Below, one piece after another: positions 25,793 through 35,594 of a stretch of DNA of 64,000 nt. Each line of letters begins with the position of its first letter. The first letter of the stretch is position 1. The notes under the pieces were generated by a model. That model was given only the letters and a program-made list of their open reading frames with translations. It searched no databases and was not told the origin of the DNA. The stretch is from JACMJL01 sp963791805 (GTDB lineage: Bacteria; Bacillota; Clostridia; Clostridiales; Clostridiaceae). The translations under genes were made by a program, and so were the position numbers. Location: contig CAWBTU010000003.1 of the NCBI GenBank assembly GCA_963791805.1, positions 682,001 to 746,000 on the forward strand, written 5' to 3'.

Positions 25793-26656
25793 ATGAAAGA
25801 TTTTAAAGGTAAAGTAGCAGTCATTACAGGAGCTGCAAATGGATTAGGTTTCGCTGTAGCGCAGGAATGTGTAAGAAGGGAAATCAAGATTGTTATAGCG
25901 GATATAGATGGAGCAGATTTAAAGGTTGCAGAAGAAAAACTTAAAGCAGAAGGTGCTGATGTAATAGCTGTTCAAATGGATGTAATGAAATATGAAGATA
26001 TGGAATTACTAGCAAAGAAAGCCATTGAAAGGTTTGAACATGTTGACTTGTTATTTAACAATGCAGGAATCGCAATAACAGGACCAGCTTGGTTGCTTTC
26101 ATTAAATGATTGGGAATGGATTATGAAAACCAATGTTTGGGGAGCTGTACATGGAGAAAAGGTATTTATTCCAATAATGCTAAAACAAAATACAGAGTGT
26201 CATATTGTTAATACTTCTTCTGTAGCTGGTCTTCTTAACTTAAGTGGAATGTCAGCATACCATACTTCAAAATTTGCATGTGTTGGACTTACTGAATCAA
26301 CATACTTAGATCTTCAGTGTGTGACCGACAAGATAAAGATGTCTGTGTTCTGTCCAGGATTTATTCAGACAGATTTAGATAACTGCGAAAGACATAGACC
26401 AGAGAGATATGCAAATGATATGAGCCAACCATATTATCAAAGTGAACTATATAAGGAAGGCGAAGCAAAGAAGCATAAAGTTATAGAAGAAGGAATGCCA
26501 ATTGATAATATGGGGGCAACTATATTTAAAGCAATAGAGGATGAAACATTTTATATTTTGACACATCCAGAATTAAATCCACTAATCGGACTTAGGGTTA
26601 AAAACATGTTCGAAGGTGGAGGTCCTTCAATAGATGTAATTAGAGGGAAAAAATAA
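25793..26656 (+). CDS. Short-chain dehydrogenase/reductase
   Basis: 287 aa, classical SDR. The Rossmann cofactor site is TGAANGLG at residues 12-19, followed by an acidic IADIDGADL that favours NAD. NNAG lies at about residue 92. The catalytic Ser is in NTSSVAG and the YHTSK motif is at about 160. The C-terminus is longer than in minimal SDRs and probably covers the substrate pocket. The substrate is unknown. GGAGG precedes the start; a strong terminator follows. Confidence 0.92.
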   Translation: MKDFKGKVAVITGAANGLGFAVAQECVRREIKIVIADIDGADLKVAEEKLKAEGADVIAVQMDVMKYEDMELLAKKAIERFEHVDLLFNNAGIAITGPAWLLSLNDWEWIMKTNVWGAVHGEKVFIPIMLKQNTECHIVNTSSVAGLLNLSGMSAYHTSKFACVGLTESTYLDLQCVTDKIKMSVFCPGFIQTDLDNCERHRPERYANDMSQPYYQSELYKEGEAKKHKVIEEGMPIDNMGATIFKAIEDETFYILTHPELNPLIGLRVKNMFEGGGPSIDVIRGKK

Positions 26657-26706
26657 ACTTTAATGGATTAATAGTTTGAAAAAATCATATGTGCTAATTT
26701 AATTTT

Positions 26707-26740
26707 ATCTGGTGACTGAGAATGTCACCAGATTTTTTGT
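26707..26740 (+). terminator. Terminator after the SDR gene
   Basis: ATCTGGTGAC pairs perfectly with its complement (26707-26716 with 26724-26733) and is followed by six T. Confidence 0.9.
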
Positions 26741-26909
26741 TATAGTTAACCAATGGCTTTTTAGTAGCTTTTTAGTAGTATTTATAATATACTTTTATTT
26801 GGAAGTTATGGTAAAAGTAAATATAATTATATTGTACAAAACTAATGAGATGCATAAAAATTATTGTACAAATTGTAACAGATTTGTTATATGGAATGGA
26901 GTTAATAAA

Positions 26910-29687
26910 ATGGTTAGCAAGAAGATAAAGAAGTGGATATTTAATAGATATACGGCATTAGGAATAATAGCATTGAGTGTATTCTCTATACTAATTACTA
27001 GACTTGTTTTTATGCAAGTAGTAGATACACAATATTATAAACATAAATCTAACATGGACTGTACCAGAGAAATTTCAGAGTCGGCTCCTAGGGGAGAGAT
27101 TGTTGATAGAAATGGAGCTGTCCTTGCAGAGAATAATCCCAGTTATGATCTAACTTTTATGGATACAGATAATAGCAAAAAGGAATTTTTTAGTACAATG
27201 GAAAAAGTTTATAAAATATTAGATGATAGAAAAGAAATTCAAAGTGATAGTTTTTCATTAAAAATTAATCCCTATGGATTTGAATTTAGCACTAGTGATT
27301 TGGATGCTATTAAAACTAGCGAATTAAGGTTTAAAAAAGATCGAAGACTGGAAGGCGCCATAATCGATGCTGACAAAAGAACAAAAGGTAAAAGTTATAA
27401 TAATTTAAGTAAAAGTCAGCAAGACAAAGTAGACGCTAAACTTTTAAAAATAACTCCAGAAGAGACTTTCAAACTTCTATGGGATAAATATACAAGTTGG
27501 TATCTAGATAAGAGAAATAAAAAAATTAGTCAAGAAACAAAAGATAAAATAAGAAATTATACTACTGAGGAGCAAAGAAAATTTATGCTTGTATTGGACG
27601 CATTAGAAATGCAGAGGGCATCAAAATATAAGCCTATAACTATTACTCAGAACATTACTAGGGATACTGAATTTATTTTTCAGGAGAAAGCTGGTGAATT
27701 GCCAGGGATAAATACTTCACAGCAGTCGCTTAGGTCTTATCCTAATAATGATTTAGCCTCTGGGGTACTTGGATATATTTCCAGAATAAACCCTGATAAA
27801 AAAAATACATATGAAGAGAAAGGCTATGATATAAATACAGATCTAGTCGGAGTTTCAGGCATAGAAAAAGCATTTGAAAGTAGGCTAAAAGGAACTAACG
27901 GCATAAAAAAAGTAGAAGTTAATAAATCAGGAAAAATAGTAAAGGAAAAAGCTGAAACACAGGCTTATCCTGGAGGTACAGTTCACCTTACTCTTTCAAA
28001 AGATATGCAATCAGTTACAGAAAAAGCTTTAGATAAAGCCATGAAAAAACTTCAGCAAAATGGAAGTAAGGGTACTGATGTTGATACGACTAATGCTACA
28101 AGGGGTGCAGTAATAGTTTTTGATAATAAAACTGGAGGAGTGTTGGCTTCGGTTAGTAGGCCAGGCTTCAATCCCAATCTTTTCTCAGTACCTGGAAAGT
28201 TAACACCAGAATTATATCAGCAATATTATAATCCGGATTATGAAACACTGGCAAGGAACTATATTAGGGATAGAGGGCTACAGAATATTGGTTCAAATGT
28301 AGGAAAGACAGAAGATGAATTACTTAATTTATATTTTCCTGTAGATGCTTCTGTTCAATCAGATAAGTCACGTAGAACTGACCCATATGATATATTCCCT
28401 AAACCTTTTTTAAATTATGGATTATCTTCAAAATTACCACCAGGTTCTTCGTTTAAACCTTTAACTGCTGTAGCAGGTTTAGAAAAAGGTGTAATAGACC
28501 CATCTACAACTTATGATGACAATGGGTTTTATGATGATAATTCGGGAGATAAGCCAATACCCTTTCCATCCGACCAGCCTAATGGAATAGTTAATCTTAA
28601 ATCGGCAATCGCAAAATCCAGTAATCCGTATTTTATGGAAGTTGGAAGAAAGCTAAAAAGCTCATTTGGTGACGATATATTAGCTGAATATGCATGGAAA
28701 TACGGATTAGGTGTAAGTCATGATTCAGATATGAAGCCGTCCACTGGTATAGAAATTTCAGAATCATTTGGTCAGGTTTTTAATACTTGGAGCAATGATA
28801 ACCTTCTCGCAAGTAACTATTCGTTACGGACTATGCAGCTACTAAAAGTTGGAAATGGTCATGCTGGAGCCAAGTATCAAGCTGTAGATTTGTATGATAA
28901 AAGTTATGATTCTAAAGAAGTTAAAAAGCTTAAAACTAAGATTAAAGATAGTCTTAAGGATAGTGTTAAAACTGGAGCGTTTGATAAAAATAGTTATAAA
29001 GATTCACTTAAAAAGTTAGTTAGTACTGATGAAACATATAAAGATAAGGCTTTTAATAATAGAGATTATGAATCAATACTAAATGAAATTAAGTATGTTA
29101 CCCTAGATGAGGGACATGCTCAGACTCGAATTAAGGGTAACATATACAATGCAGCCATTGGTCAAGGTATGAGTACATTTACACCTTTACAGCTAGCAGA
29201 TTATATAGCAACCTTAGTAAATGGTGGAAATAGATATAAAGCTCATTTAGTTAGTAAAGTAACAGATGCAGATGGCAATGTATTAGAAGATTACACTAAG
29301 CCTGTGATTTTAAACACCACGGGTGTAAGTCAAACTACAGTTGATGCTGTAAAAGAAGGAATGAAAGGTGTTACCGATAAAGGCGGAACTGCTGCAGAAA
29401 CCTTTGAGCAATTCAATTCTGTTATGGAAACAGGAGGTAAAACTGGCTCAGCCACCTTTAGGGAGGATCAAAAAGACATGGGAAGAACATCTTATAGTTA
29501 TTTTGTAGGTTTTGCTCCCTACGATAATCCAGAGATTACAGTTTGTGCAGTTATATTTGATGGAGGATATGGAGCTTCTGTAGCACCAGTGGTTAAAGCT
29601 GTATATGAGGCATATTTTAAAGATGAATTGAAGAGTAAAGGTTATGTACCATCAGATGATTTTATGCAGGATCTATATAATAAGTAA
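26910..29687 (+). CDS. Class B penicillin-binding protein (PBP2-like)
   Basis: 925 aa from the ATG at 26910 (ATGGAG upstream); an in-frame start at 26712 would overlap the preceding terminator and is rejected. One N-terminal helix (about 14-34) anchors an external transpeptidase that cross-links peptidoglycan. The dimerisation segment has PRGEIVDRNG. Catalytic motifs: SSFK at about 512, SSN at about 570 and KTGSA at about 843. The protein is much longer than a typical PBP2 (~630 aa), with a lysine-rich insertion between SSN and KTG (about 660-740) and another early in the pedestal. A small membrane protein follows. Confidence 0.92.
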   Translation: MVSKKIKKWIFNRYTALGIIALSVFSILITRLVFMQVVDTQYYKHKSNMDCTREISESAPRGEIVDRNGAVLAENNPSYDLTFMDTDNSKKEFFSTMEKVYKILDDRKEIQSDSFSLKINPYGFEFSTSDLDAIKTSELRFKKDRRLEGAIIDADKRTKGKSYNNLSKSQQDKVDAKLLKITPEETFKLLWDKYTSWYLDKRNKKISQETKDKIRNYTTEEQRKFMLVLDALEMQRASKYKPITITQNITRDTEFIFQEKAGELPGINTSQQSLRSYPNNDLASGVLGYISRINPDKKNTYEEKGYDINTDLVGVSGIEKAFESRLKGTNGIKKVEVNKSGKIVKEKAETQAYPGGTVHLTLSKDMQSVTEKALDKAMKKLQQNGSKGTDVDTTNATRGAVIVFDNKTGGVLASVSRPGFNPNLFSVPGKLTPELYQQYYNPDYETLARNYIRDRGLQNIGSNVGKTEDELLNLYFPVDASVQSDKSRRTDPYDIFPKPFLNYGLSSKLPPGSSFKPLTAVAGLEKGVIDPSTTYDDNGFYDDNSGDKPIPFPSDQPNGIVNLKSAIAKSSNPYFMEVGRKLKSSFGDDILAEYAWKYGLGVSHDSDMKPSTGIEISESFGQVFNTWSNDNLLASNYSLRTMQLLKVGNGHAGAKYQAVDLYDKSYDSKEVKKLKTKIKDSLKDSVKTGAFDKNSYKDSLKKLVSTDETYKDKAFNNRDYESILNEIKYVTLDEGHAQTRIKGNIYNAAIGQGMSTFTPLQLADYIATLVNGGNRYKAHLVSKVTDADGNVLEDYTKPVILNTTGVSQTTVDAVKEGMKGVTDKGGTAAETFEQFNSVMETGGKTGSATFREDQKDMGRTSYSYFVGFAPYDNPEITVCAVIFDGGYGASVAPVVKAVYEAYFKDELKSKGYVPSDDFMQDLYNK

Positions 29688-29773
29688 AAAAATAATATTC
29701 TTTAATTGGGTAAGTATGTTATTATTATTGAAGAATTATCTTTAAATCATTTAGGAAATAGGAGGCAACTAGT

Positions 29774-30139
29774 ATGTCAAATATAAAATATGAAAAGAGA
29801 GCTCAAGTATTTATATGTGCTTTAGTGGTAATAGCTATTGGAGGAATCATAAATTCTTATTTTTCAGAGGGACATATATATTTATTCATAGGGACTTATG
29901 CTGTGGCATTAGCATTTACTTATTTATTCAACTATTTAGTAAAGAATTTTGTATTGAACAAAATGAAAAATATAATTGTAAAAACTATTGCTAAATTTAT
30001 TCTTACAAGCTTAATTGTACTATCCGTTGGAGTATCTGCGCAAAATACAGAGCTTGCACTTAAAAACTATGTAATTCCGCTAATAGCATGGTTTTTAATA
30101 GATTGGATAAAGCTTGGGTTTAAAATAGACAAGGCATAG
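29774..30139 (+). CDS. Small four-helix membrane protein
   Basis: 121 aa with about four hydrophobic segments (residues 11-30, 34-55, 68-88 and 95-115). The Shine-Dalgarno is TAGGAGG. It lies 87 nt after the PBP gene and 60 nt before the glycosyltransferase. The family is not recognised. Its position suggests a role in cell envelope work, but only by neighbourhood. Confidence 0.7.
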   Translation: MSNIKYEKRAQVFICALVVIAIGGIINSYFSEGHIYLFIGTYAVALAFTYLFNYLVKNFVLNKMKNIIVKTIAKFILTSLIVLSVGVSAQNTELALKNYVIPLIAWFLIDWIKLGFKIDKA

Positions 30140-30199
30140 AAATAAAGCTATATGCGTATTTGTTATTTTATTTTTAGTACATACTAAGGGGGTTAAAAA

Positions 30200-31516
30200 T
30201 TGTTCAGCTTAAAAGATGAAAAAAAATCTATAAAGCTTATTGTAGGAATTACCTGTTCATTATTTTTTCTTATATGCATATTCTCAATTTTTAAATATAT
30301 GAATACAACATTACTTGGAAATCTTTCCAAGCCAGACAATGATGATGTTAAATTTATTAGGAGTGCCTGGATACTTGAAGAAACAGGTAAGTATGTTTAT
30401 CACATTACATCTAAGTCTACTGTATTCATGATGCCAGGATTGTCATTTACTTTGGCTTTTTTTGTGAAAATCTTTGGAAGATTCGGTGGCATAACAGCAT
30501 ATAGAGTTTTACAAGCTGTGGCACAAACGGCATCATTATATCTGGTGTTTCTAATAGGCCGTAAAGTATTCAATAGTAAGGTTGGTGCGGCTGCAGTTGT
30601 TATAAACTCCTTGTGTATTGCGGATTATTGGGTAACAAATCTTATTCTAACGGAAGGTATGTTTAAGTTTTTTACACTATGTTTAGTATATTTCTCAATA
30701 TATGCTATTGAAGAAAAGAAAACTAAATATTATGTTTTTGGTGGCATATCACTAGGGCTAGCAACTTTGTTTAGGCCTGCAATAGCAACATTTCCTGTTA
30801 TTATTCTAATAATGTGGATAATTAAAAAATATAAATTTAAAGAGATGGTAAAGTATGCGGCCATTGTTGCAGGTATATTTTGCTTGATACTATCTCCTTG
30901 GTGGATAAGAAACTATTATGTTTTTGATAGGTTTATACCATTAACACTTGCATCTGGGAACCCTATGCTTCAAGGAACATACATAAATTATGATCAGAGT
31001 ACTAAGGCAACGGATGGGTTGAATTATAACAAGTATCCATACCCTAGCAAACCTTCAGAAATAGGAAATAATAAAACAGAAACAGAGCTTTCTAAATATA
31101 GGCTTGAAAATTTAGCGCCAAAGCACCCATTGAAATATCTGTATTGGTACACTATAGGAAAAGCTAAGTATCAGATAGATACACCTTTCTTTTGGAGAGA
31201 AGAATTTCTAGGAGTTCATAGTAAAACGGCAAGTATATGGCATGACATTATATTAGTATTAGGTTTGCTCGGAGCAGTATCCTTCTATTTTAATAAAGAA
31301 AGAAATAAAATGGGCAATTTAATTGTAGCAACGATTATTTATTTTATAGTAGCCTATTTGCCATTTTTCACCATGAACAGATATTTTTATCCAGCGATGC
31401 CCTTTGTAATAATTTTAGCTGCTTCTACAGTAGTTGGTGTTGCTGAAAATCATAAGTTAAGGTCACAATTAGTAGAGGCAAATGCCAACAAAAAAGGAAT
31501 GAGTTCAAAGGAATAA
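30200..31516 (+). CDS. GT-C (ArnT/PMT-like) glycosyltransferase, TTG start
   Basis: 438 aa with about ten membrane helices. The first loop holds the acidic NDDVKFI and the downstream LTEGMF that fit the polyprenol-phosphate-dependent GT-C fold, whose members transfer a sugar from a lipid carrier to a target outside the membrane. AAGGGGG lies 7 nt before the TTG at 30200, and no nearer ATG has such a site. The acceptor is unknown. Confidence 0.8.
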   Translation: MFSLKDEKKSIKLIVGITCSLFFLICIFSIFKYMNTTLLGNLSKPDNDDVKFIRSAWILEETGKYVYHITSKSTVFMMPGLSFTLAFFVKIFGRFGGITAYRVLQAVAQTASLYLVFLIGRKVFNSKVGAAAVVINSLCIADYWVTNLILTEGMFKFFTLCLVYFSIYAIEEKKTKYYVFGGISLGLATLFRPAIATFPVIILIMWIIKKYKFKEMVKYAAIVAGIFCLILSPWWIRNYYVFDRFIPLTLASGNPMLQGTYINYDQSTKATDGLNYNKYPYPSKPSEIGNNKTETELSKYRLENLAPKHPLKYLYWYTIGKAKYQIDTPFFWREEFLGVHSKTASIWHDIILVLGLLGAVSFYFNKERNKMGNLIVATIIYFIVAYLPFFTMNRYFYPAMPFVIILAASTVVGVAENHKLRSQLVEANANKKGMSSKE

Positions 31517-31695
31517 GTTTTTAATATTTAAAGGATTATTAATGTTTTTGTAGAATATAATTTGATATGTATTTTCTTCAAAATTAGCTTTGATTAATAA
31601 TATGGTCACTACAATTAGATTTATGTTCTTACTAGAATCTTTAGTTTTAGAAACAGGATTATTATTAGTATGAAATAAGAATAGGAGTGTGATTT

Positions 31696-33654
31696 ATGAA
31701 ATTAAGGTTTAAGTTTCTAATTCTTATAGTCTGTGCTATTATACTTCCACTCATTACAGGCATATTTTTCACTTATTATTCCATTAACAAAAGTATTACT
31801 AAAATTGAAACTGATAAAGGTGAGCAAAATATTTCTCACACAGGAGAATTTATGGACTCGCTATTAGAAAGCCAAAAGGCTTCTATGAATTCTTGGCTTC
31901 CCTGGCAGGACCTCTATGATGCTGTTGGAAAAAAAGATGCTGCTTGGATTAGTGATAATGCTGCATCTAGCGCTAAAGAGGACACTCCCAATGAAGTTGT
32001 TATAGCATTAGATGTTAATTATAATGTTATTATAGCCTCTGATGGGGCGCCTAAGGAATGGGACAAACCAGATTTAAAAGATTTAAAAGTTATCAAAGAA
32101 CTTAGTGACACTAACTATTTTGCAAGTGATATAGATATTGTTGGTGATAGTGTATATTTGGTTTCTATAGGGAAAGTATGCCAACCTGATGATGAGAAAT
32201 TTGAGCATCCAGATGGTTATTTTTTGACGGCTAGAAAACTAACTGCTACTATGATTGAAAAAGGTAAAAAAATTGTTGATGCAGATATTACATTAAAATT
32301 TGATAATGGATATATAATATCAACCTTAAAAAATCCTAGCATTATTGATTCATCTGTATTAAGTAACAATGGAATAAAATCATATAAAAACGTTAATAAA
32401 GACAATATGATAGTAAAAGCAGAAGCAAAATATAAAGATGCTAGTGGCAATCCAATAGGAGTAATTCATATTGAAACTACTAGTACTTCAGGTAATAAAG
32501 CATTGAAGGTACTTACTTATTGCTCTATTGTTCTTATAATTTCTATAGTGATTTTATCAATAGTTATGCAGTTTTGGCTCAGCACTAGGGTCACAAAACC
32601 AATTAACAGTATTGTAAATATTATAAAACAGAAAGACTTAAGGAAAGTCGTTCAAGTAAATGGTAAAGATGAAATAGCAGATTTGGGCACTGAATTTAAT
32701 AGTTTTATGAGTATTCTTTTGGGGAATTTTACGTGCCTAAAAGATGCAATAAATGAAGTAAAGAATTTAGAAACAAATTTTATAGATGGGTATACAGAAT
32801 CAAACAGTTCAATGCAACAAATATCTGCATCTATTTTTCAAAGTTCAGGGGTGCTGGGAAACAATGTAAATAAATTCAAGAGTATAACAAAAACCGTTAA
32901 TGATGCAAATGAGAATAGTAAGGAGATAGTTACTATTCTGCAATCCTTAAAGGAAGATAGTGACCGCATCAATTTATCCGCACAGGATGGTATTGCCAGC
33001 CTTAATACTATGAGTAGTGGAATAAAAGAAACTGAAGAAAAGTTTAGTGTTACATTTTCGGTTATTGAAGGATTCTCTGATTCCCTCGAAAAAATTTATG
33101 AATTTACAGAATTAATTGGTGAAATATCCTCGCAAAGCAATCTTGTTGCACTAAACGCCTCAATAGAAGCATCTAGGGCAGGGGAAGCAGGAAGAGGTTT
33201 TGCAGTAGTATCGGATGAAGTCAGAAAACTTGCAATTCAAACTGAAGAAGTCGTTAATAAGCTTAATATAATAATAACGGATATAATTAAATCTACAAAA
33301 GAATCTAATTTATCCATTAGGGATGTTAAAGATCAATTACAAATGGCAGAGAAGATATCAAATGGCACATATGAAGTAATCCATACAATATTAACGAATA
33401 TTGGGTCTATTACAAGTTCAATTTCTAACATTACTTCTCAGTCACAGCAGCAAGAAAAGTCTTTAGAAGGGATATTAGTTAATATAGAGAATATCGATAA
33501 TTCTTTTGAGCAGGTAAACTTCAACTTTGAGGAGGTTACACAGACAACTCAGTCTCATTTAACAAATTCTGAGGAGATTACAGATAAGGTTGGTGAGATG
33601 GGGGAGACTATTGAAAAGCTGGATGGAATTGTAAGGCAATTTAAGGGATTATGA
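31696..33654 (+). CDS. Membrane MCP with CHASE4-like sensor
   Basis: 652 aa. Membrane helices at about 7-29 and 275-297 enclose a ~245-residue sensor with the W-x4-D-L-Y signature of CHASE4 domains (PWQDLYDAV). HAMP follows (about 298-350), then a methylation and signalling region whose tip reads SSQSNLVALNASIEASRAGEAG and GRGFAVVSDEVRKLA. It relays an external signal to CheA. It has its own Shine-Dalgarno (TAGGAGTG). No terminator was seen until the hairpin at 33809. Confidence 0.93.
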   Translation: MKLRFKFLILIVCAIILPLITGIFFTYYSINKSITKIETDKGEQNISHTGEFMDSLLESQKASMNSWLPWQDLYDAVGKKDAAWISDNAASSAKEDTPNEVVIALDVNYNVIIASDGAPKEWDKPDLKDLKVIKELSDTNYFASDIDIVGDSVYLVSIGKVCQPDDEKFEHPDGYFLTARKLTATMIEKGKKIVDADITLKFDNGYIISTLKNPSIIDSSVLSNNGIKSYKNVNKDNMIVKAEAKYKDASGNPIGVIHIETTSTSGNKALKVLTYCSIVLIISIVILSIVMQFWLSTRVTKPINSIVNIIKQKDLRKVVQVNGKDEIADLGTEFNSFMSILLGNFTCLKDAINEVKNLETNFIDGYTESNSSMQQISASIFQSSGVLGNNVNKFKSITKTVNDANENSKEIVTILQSLKEDSDRINLSAQDGIASLNTMSSGIKETEEKFSVTFSVIEGFSDSLEKIYEFTELIGEISSQSNLVALNASIEASRAGEAGRGFAVVSDEVRKLAIQTEEVVNKLNIIITDIIKSTKESNLSIRDVKDQLQMAEKISNGTYEVIHTILTNIGSITSSISNITSQSQQQEKSLEGILVNIENIDNSFEQVNFNFEEVTQTTQSHLTNSEEITDKVGEMGETIEKLDGIVRQFKGL

Positions 33655-33808
33655 TATATTCAAGATAAAAATAAAGAACAATATGCTATTTTATGCTAAG
33701 AGGTTGTTCGCTGCATTAAGAAAGACTAAGCTGATTTATTTTTTCAATAACAGTTAACTTGTTAAGATTCAATTGACCACAATAATATAGTGTTGCCATA
33801 AGAAAACC

Positions 33809-33858
33809 CGGGACACCCTTCAACTCCAGAGGCTAACTCTTAAGAGAAGGATGTCCCG
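33809..33858. repeat. CGGGACACCCTTC hairpin, dispersed repeat family member
   Basis: A 13-bp stem with one G-T pair (33809-33821 with 33846-33858). Stem and loop resemble the hairpin at 11198-11243. It lies between converging genes and may act as a terminator for both, though the T-run is poor. Confidence 0.5.
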
Positions 33859-33905
33859 CTGTTTATCAAGATAAGAATGAACGATTACAATACAGTAAAG
33901 TTGAT

Positions 33906-35339
33906 TTATAATTTCTTAATAGTCTTAACTCTCTCAGGCAAAAATGAAGAGCCCTTACCCTTTTGAACTACTTCTTCTACTGGTATTCCAAGTTCTCTTG
34001 CAATTATTGCAGTTACTCGGGGTTGGCAGAAGGCGCCTTGGCATCTTCCCATGCCGGCACGGGTACGTCTTTTTACTCCCTGAGTAGATTTTATAGGAAT
34101 GGCTCTATGCAGAGCATCTATTATCTCTGCTTCTGTAACTGATTCACATCTGCAAATTATATTTTCTTCTGGGGTTGGTGCGTCAATGTAGCCTTTGAAG
34201 TTTTCATCTTTAAGCTTTACTATGGGCTTTCTATAAGGATTAAAGTCTGGCTTGTCTTTAAGTGTATGTCCTGCCTTCTCTAATATCTCAACTACCTTTT
34301 TTCCGATGATAGGTGAGGAAGTAAGACCAGGGGATTCTATGCCGGCTACATTAATGAAACCTGGGACTTTGCTTTCTTCAATAATGAAGTCACCTTTGCT
34401 ACTTGTTGGACGAACTCCTGAGAAGGAAGTTATGGCTTTTTTCATATCTAAATCAGGTATAGAAATTCTTGCAGTTTCTACAATATATTTTAATATATCT
34501 TCAGTAGTGCTTACGTCATCTTTTGCACCTCCTTCTTCTGCGTTAGGACCAATCATTAAATTTCCAAAGTAAGTCTTAGTAACAAGAATTCCCTTTCCTA
34601 CTTTTGTTGGTATTTGAAAAATTACATTTTGAGCTAAGTAGCCTTGATCTTTGTCTAGTAAAACATATTGACCTTTTCTAGGTTTAATATAAAAATCATC
34701 TATTCCAACCATATTAGCAATTTTATCACTAAACACACCTGCAGCATTTACCACGTATTTAGCTTCGAATTCACCATTATTTGTGGTGATTTTAAAGTGA
34801 TCTTCTATTTTTTCAATTGCAATAACTTCAGTATTCAGTTTTAGCTCCACACCATTTTCAATACTATTTTCTGCCAAAGCTATGGTTAATTCGTAGGGAG
34901 AAGTAACACCGGAATTTTCACAATATAAAGCTATTTTCACATCCTTATTAATATGAGGTTCTAATTCTTTTATTCTATCTGCATAAATTATGTCTAGACC
35001 TTCTAGTCCATACTTAATTCCGTTATCATATAGTTTCTTTATTTCCATAGCATCATCATCTGTAAAGCCAATAACTAAAGAAGGAAGCTTTCTATATCCA
35101 AAATTAAGTTCTTTATTTAGCTGCTCATATAGTCTATTTCCTTGAATGCAAAGTTCACTTTTTAAAGAACCTGCTTTTTCGGAAAAACCACCATGAACAA
35201 TGCCACTATTTGCCTTTGAAGCACCTTCTGCTACATCAGACATTTTTTCTAATATACATACCTTACCTTCGTATCTAGACAACTCTCTAGCAATGCTACA
35301 ACCTATTACTCCTGCACCCACAATACAAACATCATACAT
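33906..35339 (-). CDS. FAD-dependent oxidoreductase with BFD-like [2Fe-2S] domain
   Basis: 477 aa from the ATG at 35339 (GTGAGG upstream). The earlier in-frame start would add a peptide before the FAD motif. CIVGAGVIGCSIARELSRY is the N-terminal FAD-binding site; the body matches DAO/GlpA-type flavoproteins, with the ANSGIVHGG and SGVRPTSS segments. The C-terminus (about 395-450) has CRC and CQGAFC cysteines of a BFD-like iron-sulfur domain. In Clostridia such proteins act on glycerol-3-phosphate or hydroxy acids; no glpK or partner gene is next to it, so the substrate stays open. Confidence 0.88.
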   Translation of the reverse strand: MYDVCIVGAGVIGCSIARELSRYEGKVCILEKMSDVAEGASKANSGIVHGGFSEKAGSLKSELCIQGNRLYEQLNKELNFGYRKLPSLVIGFTDDDAMEIKKLYDNGIKYGLEGLDIIYADRIKELEPHINKDVKIALYCENSGVTSPYELTIALAENSIENGVELKLNTEVIAIEKIEDHFKITTNNGEFEAKYVVNAAGVFSDKIANMVGIDDFYIKPRKGQYVLLDKDQGYLAQNVIFQIPTKVGKGILVTKTYFGNLMIGPNAEEGGAKDDVSTTEDILKYIVETARISIPDLDMKKAITSFSGVRPTSSKGDFIIEESKVPGFINVAGIESPGLTSSPIIGKKVVEILEKAGHTLKDKPDFNPYRKPIVKLKDENFKGYIDAPTPEENIICRCESVTEAEIIDALHRAIPIKSTQGVKRRTRAGMGRCQGAFCQPRVTAIIARELGIPVEEVVQKGKGSSFLPERVKTIKKL

Positions 35340-35594
35340 ATATTTTGCCTCACTTTCATTAATATATTTTAACTTGATAATTATTATCATACAAAAATAC
35401 TTATTGATAATTATATTCTATACAGAAAACAAAAGTCCTTTTTATTTTCTACTTTTTATAAACTATTTAATCAAAAAAATTCTCAATGCTATAATGTGGG
35501 AATCAAGATAAATATTGATATATATATTACTTAAATATATAATTATCTTAGAGTCACCAAATATCTGAGATATTAAGACAGGAGTTGACTAGTT

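Noticed and set aside
26712..26909. N-terminal extension of the penicillin-binding protein
   Set aside because: It would start inside the terminator of the SDR gene and add a second hydrophobic segment; the ATG at 26910 has its own ribosome binding site.
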